From: Dactylis glomerata
Lineage: Eukaryota > Streptophyta > Magnoliopsida > Poales > Poaceae
NCBI GenBank assembly: GCA_007115705.1
Contig: QXEO01000336.1
Location: forward strand, 619,589 to 683,588
Length of the DNA: 64,000 bases
Reading direction: 5' to 3'
Shown here: positions 56,571-64,000 of the stretch, piece after piece
Numbering within the stretch: position 1 is the first letter of the stretch
Layout: each line of letters opens with the position of its first letter
Program-made: the position numbers and the translations under genes
Notes under the pieces: model-generated
Seen by the model: the letters and a program-made list of their open reading frames with translations, nothing else
What the model was told of the DNA's origin: nothing
Databases searched by the model: none

Positions 56571-58108
56571 TGATGTCTACGCACTTCTATTCTTGTAGAC
56601 ACTTGTTGTGCCTCCAAGTGCAGAGGTTTGTAGAACAGCAGCAAGTTTCCCTTAAGTGGATCACCCAAGGTTTATCGAACTCAGGGAGGTTAGAGGTCAA
56701 AGCTATCCCACTCAAGCAACCCTGCAATTACGATACAGAAAGTCTCTTGTGTCCCCAACACACCCAATACACTTGTCAGATGTATAGGTGCACTAGTTCG
56801 GCGAAGAGATAGTGAAATACAAGTGGTATAGATGATTATAAGTAGCAAACGTGATGTGAAATAAATATCGCTGCGAGCAAACAAGTAACAAAATAGCAAG
56901 TAAATGGTGTGCAAAGCTTGGAAACAAGGCCTAGGGATCATACTTTCACTAGTGGACATACTCCCAACAATATAACATGACTGAACAAATAACTTCTCTT
57001 TGCTAAGGTACTCTGAATTACTCTCCTATTGAATAACACTAATCATTGCGTAGTGGCTACAAAAGCACCCCTTAAAGTTCATCAAGTACTTGACAAACAC
57101 CACTCATAGCGATACCCAAATCAGATCACAACTCAAGATAGACATCATTGCAACTTAGACCAAGTACTAACACGGTGCACACACTATCAACATTACACCA
57201 TGAAAGGAGGAATAGATCACTCAAACTATCATAGCAATAATTATTCTCATAATCCACAAGAGATCACAATCATATCCTAAACCAAGTACCACCATGATGC
57301 ACGCACTGTCACCGTTACACCATAGCAGGAGGAATAGATTACTTTAATAACATCACTAGAGTACACAAAATATCTGAATAATAACATGTACTTGTTCAAC
57401 ATGATACAAAGCTCACGATCACATAAAGATCACATCATGGGAGAGAGAGGTGAACCACATAGCTACCGGTAGAGCCCTTAGCCCCGGGGATGAACTACTC
57501 CCTCCTCATCATAGGAGACAGCAAGGTTGATGGAGATGGCGGTGAGGTCGATGGAGACGGCGGAGACGGCGATGGAGACCGATGGAGATGGCTCCGGGGG
57601 CACTTCCCCGTCCCGGCAGGGTGCCGGAACAGAGACTTCTATCCCCCAAAATTCGTCGACGGTGGCGGCGGAGCTGCGGAACTGCTTCTGGAAAATTGCC
57701 GAATCCCCTAGGGTTTTCCGTCCCGAGGCTTTATATAGGCGAAAGGGCGTCGCGAGAGGGCAGCCAGGGCCTCCTCACACATGGGTGGCGCGGCCAGGGC
57801 CTGGGCCGCGCCACCCTAGTGTGAGGGCAGGCCCTGGCCCCTCTCCGGCTCTCTTTCGGATGTCTGGATGCTCCTGGGAAAAATAAGACTTCTGGCTTTG
57901 GTTTCGTCCAATTCCAAGAATATTTCCTGTGTATCACTTCTGAAACACAAAAACAGCAGAAAACAGGGAACTGGCACTGTGGCATCTTATCAATAGGTTA
58001 GTTCCGGAAAATGCATAAAAGTGCCACAAAGTGTAATGAAAAACAAGGCAAATGGTGTAAAAACAAGCATGGAGCATCAAAAATTATAGATACGTTTGAG
58101 ACGTATCA
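56571..58108 (-). repeat. C 5' LTR
   Basis: 1538 bp, equal in length to its partner. It starts TGATACGTCTCAAA at 58108 (minus strand) and ends GTAGACATCA. Confidence 0.93.
57729..57825 (-). promoter_or_regulatory. C 5' LTR promoter: GC-rich hairpin and TATA
   Basis: On the minus strand the inverted repeat at 57774-57825 (GGTGGCGCGGC... and GCCGCGCCACC arms) is followed by GCCTATATAAAGCC (TATA at 57729-57737). A plausible U3 promoter core. Confidence 0.6.
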
Positions 58109-58409
58109 TCGTGTCAACTCTGGCCCATGGTATTCGACTCCTGTCAGCCACCTGCCAGCAACACCAACCTCTTCGCCTACAATGACCAAGCATTCGGGGG
58201 CTCGACAACAACATTGCCCCTAACGATCCGCAAAACAGCAAGCATTCGACAACTTCATCACAGTGATTCAGCTATCGTGCAAATACATCGACCGTGACAT
58301 GCAAGAACTTCATTTGGTGCCCTCACACGCAACATACAAGACTATGACTTCAAGGCAAGATTTGAGTCTCTACCCGATTCTATGAATCGACTAGACACTC
58401 GAGGGCTAC

Positions 58410-58843
58410 TAACAACGGTATGACCCCTCGGGTCCTCATGTTTAGCATACCCGCTATCATCCACGGAAGAAGCCTACTCGAAGGATACATGAAGCCCGCA
58501 AGGCCCAACATGCCAACTTGGAGTAGAAGTCAAGAAATCCCTTGTAAACCCTAACTGGCTATATATATAAAGCAACTAGGGGCACCCCCTATATAGACTA
58601 GTTGACAACAGATTACATTACACGCATACAACTCTGCCTACGATGGCTCCGTGTAAACACCTTGTGATACTATACTAGATTGCTAGCAGGATGTAGCGAT
58701 CCTCCACCAAGGGGACGTGAACCTGGGTAAACTTTGTGTGCCCCTTGTTGTTTATCGACCGCCGTCGAGTTCGCCGGATCCCTCATATGCTCCATGAATC
58801 GAAAGCCCTCAAGCATGGGCATTGCCGGGGTCGAACCTCGTCA
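58410..58843 (+). repeat. B2 3' LTR, degenerate
   Basis: About 434 bp aligned with the 468-bp LTR of B1, preceded by the tract ACTCGAGGGCTAC (58397-58409). The starting TG is mutated to TA and there are many changes, so B2 is much older than B1. It ends in CTCGTCA, directly followed by D sequence. Confidence 0.8.
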
Positions 58844-59424
58844 GTTGGTGTTTGTTGGAACCATCTAGTGCATTCACGGTGATAGTGTGGGACAATCTAG
58901 TTTGGGAAAATATGAACTTTGAGGAGTGCTTCGTAGCCCTATGCATGATTAATGTTTGTTTTCCATTGGAGAATTGTTTAGAGTGGCATAGTGAATTTAG
59001 TATCTATTGGTTCAATTATGTTATATTTGTTGAGAGTGTCCACTAGTGAAACTATGATCCCTAGGCCTTGTTTCTAAGCATTAGAACACCATTTACATTC
59101 ATTTTTGTTACATGTTTACTTGCTTCCATTTTTATTTCAGATTGCATTCACTACTTATAATCATCAATACCACTTGTATTTTACTATCTCTTTGCTGAAC
59201 TAGTGCACCTATACATCTGACAAGTGTATTGGGTGTGTTGGGGACATAAGAGACTTTCTGTATCGTAATTGTAGGGTTGCTTGAGAGGGATAGCTTTGAC
59301 CTCTTCCTCCCTGAGTTCGATAAACCTTGGGTGATCCACTTAAGGGAACTTGCTATTGTTCTACAAACCTCTGCACTTGGAGGCCCAACACTGTCTACAA
59401 GAATAGAAGCGTGTGTAGACATCA
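58844..59424 (+). repeat. D 5' LTR, 3' portion
   Basis: Aligned with the reverse of C LTR from about 50260 down to 49727, with clear matches such as GTCCACTAGTGAAA and GGTGATCCACTTAAGGGAA, and a final GTAGACATCA. Confidence 0.82.
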
Positions 59425-59434
59425 AGCTATTTTC

Positions 59435-59452
59435 TGGCGCCATTGCCGGGGA
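59435..59452 (+). other. D primer binding site
   Basis: TGGCGCCATTGCCGGGGA, tRNA-Asp type with one G-to-A change. Confidence 0.85.
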
Positions 59453-59585
59453 GATAAGGTAAAAGGTACTCACATTCTTTGGCTACTAAGTCTTTTAGTT
59501 GCTGGTGAGTGCTCGAAGTTATTTCCTTTAGATTCTTCAATTATATCTTTTTGTTTCTTGTTTTTATTTTCACTAGTTAGGCTTA

Positions 59586-61138
59586 ATGGAAAATAAAGAG
59601 TTCTATAGTATTTTCCCTGAGTTTAGATTTGAAGTGTTTGAAAAACCTTTGGAGCTTTATTCGCATGCTAATAGCAATGTTGTTAGTATGAATGCTTTGA
59701 ATACCGTTATTGCTAATGCTATAGAAAGGTCTAAGCTTGGGGAAGCTGGTTTTGTTAAGCATGATATTTTTAGTTCCCCAGCTTTAGTGGAGAAAATTCG
59801 CTCTGATGACATTTTATCTCCCATATGTGATGAGTCTAATGATGCTTGTGATCCTCGTTCTTTTAAAATACCCATGAAAATTATTGAACATGTTATGAAT
59901 AACTGCTATTCAAGAGATGGAACTGTCCCTTTGGGTGATCATTTACTCTTTATACATGAAATATGTGAGTTGTTCAAGTGTGCAGGTATTTCATCAAGCC
60001 AGGTTAAGAGGAAGCTATTCTCTTATTCACTGAAGGGCACAGCTGCGAAGTGGTATAGGCTGCTAAAGGATGGTCCATCTATTGGCTGGGAGGAAATTGT
60101 ACCTCTCTTTTATTCTAAATTCTATCCTCCGAGTGAGATTCATAAAGATCATAATTAGATATATAATTTTTGGCCTCATGATGGAGAAAGCATTGCCCAA
60201 GCATGGGGAAGATTGAAGTCACTAATGCCCAAATGTCCTATTCATGAGCTTCCCCGTAATATTATTAATAATAATTTTTATGCAGGCTTTTAGGATATTA
60301 CAAGGACTATCTAGATGCATACTTTGATGGGTCTTTCACAAGGAAGGATGTTGACGTCAAGTGGGATCTGCTTGAAACAATTCAAAACAATATTGAATAT
60401 TGGGATAGCGACAAAGGTAAAGGATCAGGTATAAATTATGAGTATGATTGCATTAAGTCTTTTGCTGAAACTGCTGATTTTCAAGAGCTTAGTGCTATGT
60501 ATGGTCTTGATCCTCAAGTTATGGTTGATTGCTTTAAAGCCTTTGCTTCCCATATTAATGTTCCCAAAGGAAATGGGGATGTGTATCATGAACCTTTTAA
60601 AGACACATGCATAGAAAGTGATATTGATATTGATGATTGCAATAAACATGCTCAAACTTCTGAAAGTACTACTTCCTATAAGCATGTTAATTTTTGTGGA
60701 GTACTTAGACCTTGTGAACAGAGTCACAACAAGGAAGAGTATTGTATTGACCACAGGAATGAAGAAACCAGAATGTGGCACAAGGCTCTTCATGAGCTTG
60801 ATGAAAAGGCTTGTGAGCTTTATCCTTTTATTTGTGAACTTTGCCATGAAACGGGTCATTTTAATTTTCAATGCTCAGGCCATAATGACCTTTCCCATCC
60901 AATGAGTACCACAATTTTGTCTTGTGATGACAAGATCACTCCCAATCAGCATGATGAGTTTACTTTATTTTTGGGGTGTGAAGAGTCATCTAGAAAGACT
61001 TCTTTGGTAGATATGAGTGCTCTTGATATTAATAGCATCCTTCGTGGTTGTCATCTCTATTGTGTTAAGGATTGCTTCGCAAATACTTACATACAAAATG
61101 TTATAAAAGAGGATGCTTTACCCAACTTTGACAGGTGA
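59586..61138 (+). pseudogene. D Gag, broken, fused to the start of ORF2
   Basis: Starts MENKEFYSIFPEF as in C. A TAG at 60156-60158 stands where C has CAG, a single-base deletion near 60287 shifts the frame, and the frame then stays open through the zinc knuckle (CELCHETGHFNFQC) into the first part of ORF2 (CDDKITPNQHDEF) up to TGA at 61136. This shows gag and ORF2 in one frame. Non-functional copy. Confidence 0.82.
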
Positions 61139-61266
61139 TTTTTTTCTATTTTATTAACAAAGAGGAGGAATCCTCCAAAGTTTCTTCTGTTGTTTCTGTT
61201 AGTAAACCAGATTATATGGAGAAGATGCCTTTCAAGCCTCTCCCTCCTAAAGAACAGAGTAAGAAG

Positions 61267-61299
<33 letters not shown>

Positions 61300-62121
61300 A
61301 AGAGGAGTAAAAGGAGAGAGGAAATGGTATCTTCCCTAAATCATGTTTCTCCTATTATAGATTATGATGATTCTAATCTTGATGATGTTCTTATGCCTAT
61401 TACCCATGTTAGTGATCATGATTGGGAAAAGCACTCTACTTTTGATATTGAAAATCTTTTTGGTACCAATTCTGAAAATTATGAGGTTAATAATTGTTGT
61501 TCCATTAGTACTATCCGTGTTCCTTCCTATGATGATATGTTTGATGAATATGCTTTGGAAGATAGCTATTCTATTGCTTATGATGATACTAAACTTCTAG
61601 TTTATGATGGTTACAATGATGAGTATAATATTTTCAGTTCACCTACTTTTGAGGAGAAAATTAGTTATGATTACAATATGCCTCCTATTTTTGATGATTA
61701 TGGTGATGAGAATAATTATTCTGTTGAATTTGCTCCTACTAAGATTGCTAAGAATTATGTTCATGTTGGGAGTATTAATTCTTTTATGCATGTGGCTCAT
61801 GATAAGGATGTTTTATGTGATAGTTATGTTAGTTCTATTCATGATGCTACTGAAAGTTATTATGAGAGAGGGAAACATGGTTTGATGGATCTCAACAATA
61901 TTGAATTTCCCCTCTTTTTGTTGGAATTCTTGAAGTTGTACTTGTTTTGCCTTCCTATGTTTTTTGCTTTGCGCGTTCATGACTTGTCTCTTTACAAGAC
62001 TATTTTTCATAGGAAGTGGTTTAGATTTAAATGTGTTTCTTATTTGCTTGTTGATGCTCTCTCTTGCTTCAAGTTCTTATATAGCGCCTTTGCCTTAAGC
62101 TCTTTTATGGCGCCTACATGA
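61135..62121 (+). CDS. D second ORF, remaining part
   Basis: 328 codons, still open from the break at 61135 to TGA at 62119-62121. It keeps the lysine block, longer than in C, the Asp/Tyr-rich centre (VPSYDDMFDEY, MPPIFDDYGD) and the hydrophobic segment (FPLFLLEFLKLYLFCLPMFF), and ends FMAPT like C. Long conservation in an otherwise decayed element supports a real protein in the past. The first part lies in the preceding frame. Confidence 0.6.
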
Positions 62122-64000
62122 GCATCTTTTCAAATTACTGCGCCTAGCTCAAAGGCGTTAAAGAAAAGCACTCTTCGGAGATAACCCATTATTTTATTTT
62201 CAGTACTTTTTCTTTTATTTGAGTCTTGGAAGTAATTACTACTGTAATCAAGGAGAACCTCTAATTTGAGGGAGGTAAGATTTGGGGAAGTTGCTGTCTT
62301 GAAACAGATTTTGGTGCTGCACCGTAAAAATTGGTGAATATTATCAGAATATCTTTTTGACCTGCGATTTCTGGTGCATATGCCCCAGGTTATATCCAAA
62401 CTTTCATTAGTTTTACACTTTTCGATTTGAGGAACAGAAGGTCCTCGAAAAAATCGACATTTGTCAGCTGTTCTGTTTTGACAGATTTTTGCCACTATTT
62501 GTGTTTGCCTCTCGATCGCTTACTTTTTGAGTTCTTTTGATCACGGAACTTTTGCGGAAGTTGCTACAGTAGTATATGTTTTATATGTGGTATTTTGAGT
62601 TGAAACTTGAACCAAAAAGGGTTGATTTACTATTATGTTTATGCTAACGTTGCTAATAGAATTATGTTGAGTTTTGTATGAAGGAAGTTTTCAAGTGTAG
62701 GGATTGGAGAATGATGAGATGAGATGAAGAATTGACAAAATATCAAGCTTGGGGATGCCCATGTCACCCTAAGAAATATCTAAGAAGTACAAGCGTCAAA
62801 GCTTGGGGATGCCCCCAAGGCACCCCTTCTTCATCGGCAAAAATCAGGTCACCTTTCAAGACACTATATTTTTATTGCTTCATATTCTATGTGTTTTTCT
62901 TGGAGCATCTTTACTTTTGCTTTCAGTTTTCCTTTTGTTTTTTTGCTGCAATAAATGGTTGGATCATATCATGTTTGTTTTGGAGGGAGACATACTCCAT
63001 TTTTCATTGCCAAGAACACTCTAGTTTTCACTCTTATCGTTCAATGAGTGTTCTCTTTTTCTGCTACTGTGTTTAGCTTTCGTTTTTCACCTTGATTTTT
63101 GTTCAGATCTTGTTATATCTTTGCATCAAGGTGTATTTTGACCTCTGGTCCATGTTGGTTTTCATCAAAAGAGTTGAATTAAAAAGGTTTGAATGGTGTT
63201 GGAAAAGAGAAAAAATTTATGCCAAAAGTGGTACAAAAAAGGAGCTTGTTTAGACTGCGGCTTAGACTTTTACATGTCATGCTTGATGTCATTTTGATAG
63301 TATGCTTAGTAGTTTTTGCTGTAGCATGACTTGTCTCAAATAACTGAGATTGCTTAATGAGCCTTTGAAAAAATCATGCGTTGTTTTTATTATGTGGAAG
63401 CATTATTGTGGTTTTCTCCTTTGATGCTTTATTTGGGTTGACTTGGCGCATGCTTACACCATGTTTGAATACAAAATAAGTCGCCTATAGCCTCTATGAT
63501 CATTTGGTTTTTGACTTGTGATACCACTTTATGCTTTGGTTAATGATGTTTTGTCGCTATGCATGATTATGGCCGTTATTGCTCCCTTAGTTGGTCGCTC
63601 CCAGTCTTTTGCTAGCCCTCATTTTGTACTGAGTATGAGCTCTACTCGTGCATCCAATTCCTACAAATCAAGTTGTTCCAATGAGTCCACCATACATACC
63701 TATTAGCAATTTGCTATTCCAAAGTACATTTGACTTGCTTTTATCTATCCTTCGAATTAAACTTTTTTGGTGTTATGCGAAAAATTAGTCAGTAAAGCTC
63801 TCACGAACTTGATGACACACTTTACTTTTCTCATTTTTAAAATTTTGACATTGTGGATCTTTTATGTTGATGTTATGCTTGTAAGTTGTAAGTTGGAAAT
63901 TTGCCAAACCATGCCGTCATGGGGTAAGCTTTCAACATTGCACTTCTCTTATTTGAGTTGATATCGTGATCTTTTGTTTATGGATAACACGGTGTGAAAT
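62122..64000 (+). other. D 3' untranslated region, incomplete
   Basis: Aligned in reverse with C (51950-53890) and E (31690-33590). Internal polypurine-tract copies AAGCTTGGGGATGC lie at 62745-62758 and 62799-62812. No gene seen; the LTR-adjacent tract and 3' LTR are beyond the window. Confidence 0.75.

Larger units (their letters stand above)
49727..58108 (-). mobile_element. C: complete element with gag but no pol
   Basis: 8382 bp between perfect TCGTG duplicates (49722-49726 and 58109-58113), with LTRs of 1538 bp each, a perfect tRNA-Asp primer site, gag, a second ORF and a long 3' region ending in a polypurine tract. There is no protease, RT or integrase. I count about 18 differences between the LTRs, so it is young. 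It lies in B2. Likely mobilised by a family A type element; this is inference. Confidence 0.93.
37401..58843 (+). mobile_element. B2: second family B element, split by A1 and C
   Basis: Visible in three pieces, 37401-37445, 47705-49726 and 58109-58843. The pieces become collinear with the reverse of B1 once A1 and C, with their duplicates, are removed. The 5' part is left of A2, off-window. It holds the same 61-bp array, the same PPT-like repeats and a degenerate 3' LTR. No coding capacity. It ends at 58843 inside the LTR of D. Confidence 0.82.
58844..64000 (+). mobile_element. D: old copy of the C-type element, 3' part off-window
   Basis: Starts in the middle of a C-type LTR, where B2 is inserted, and continues through primer site, gag, second ORF and 3' region in the plus direction. 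The sequence ends at 64000 within a part that matches E at about 31660-31730. It is the outermost element of the nest in this window and has diverged more than C. The first part of its LTR lies left of B2, off-window. Confidence 0.85.

Overview
This window looks like a gene-free block of nested transposable elements from a large grass genome, most likely a Triticeae species (wheat, barley, rye or Aegilops). The evidence is several long Ty3/gypsy LTR retrotransposons of the Athila type with tRNA-Asp primer sites, of the kind that dominates Triticeae genomes, plus a CACTA DNA transposon. I see no host gene, rRNA, tRNA or CRISPR array. Family names such as Sabrina, WHAM or Wilma come to mind, but I cannot assign them without a library, so elements are lettered here.

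Elements from left to right: A0 (1-9235, plus, 5' part off-window); B1 (2954-8241, minus, complete, non-autonomous, inside the 3' LTR of A0); G (9236-13929, plus, Tat-like, 3' part only); A2 (13930-37400, minus, in pieces); F (15206-23581, plus, complete, inside A2); E (24810-35856, minus, complete, inside A2 next to its primer site); a CACTA element (25459-29684, inside the 3' LTR of E); B2 (plus, seen at 37401-37445, 47705-49726 and 58109-58843); A1 (37446-47699, plus, complete, inside B2); C (49727-58108, minus, complete, inside B2); and D (58844-64000, plus, 3' part off-window). Perfect 5-bp target duplications support B1, F, A1 and C, an imperfect one supports E, and a 3-bp one supports the CACTA. 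Read together, the order of insertion is D, then B2, then A2, then G, then A0, then B1, which is six layers deep.

A1 is the best copy of an autonomous Athila-type element: LTR, tRNA-Asp site, gag, protease, RT, RNase H, integrase, then an extra small coiled-coil ORF in the position where Athila elements carry an env-like gene. C, D and E have no pol. C and D join gag to a lysine-rich, acidic protein with a hydrophobic C-terminal segment. E has only an orphan 153-residue ORF. They share primer-site and polypurine signals with A, so they may use A-type enzymes in trans. B1 and B2 code for nothing recognisable and are built from tandem arrays.

The observations most worth following are: (1) an LTR-like promoter module (GC-rich hairpin plus TATA box) inside family A, exactly 101 bp upstream of the extra ORF in both copies; (2) an antisense AT-hook plus B3-domain ORF inside G; (3) repeated internal copies of the polypurine tract in the A, B, C, D and E families; (4) the gag-fused protein of C and D; (5) a 61-bp array that keeps all three frames open.
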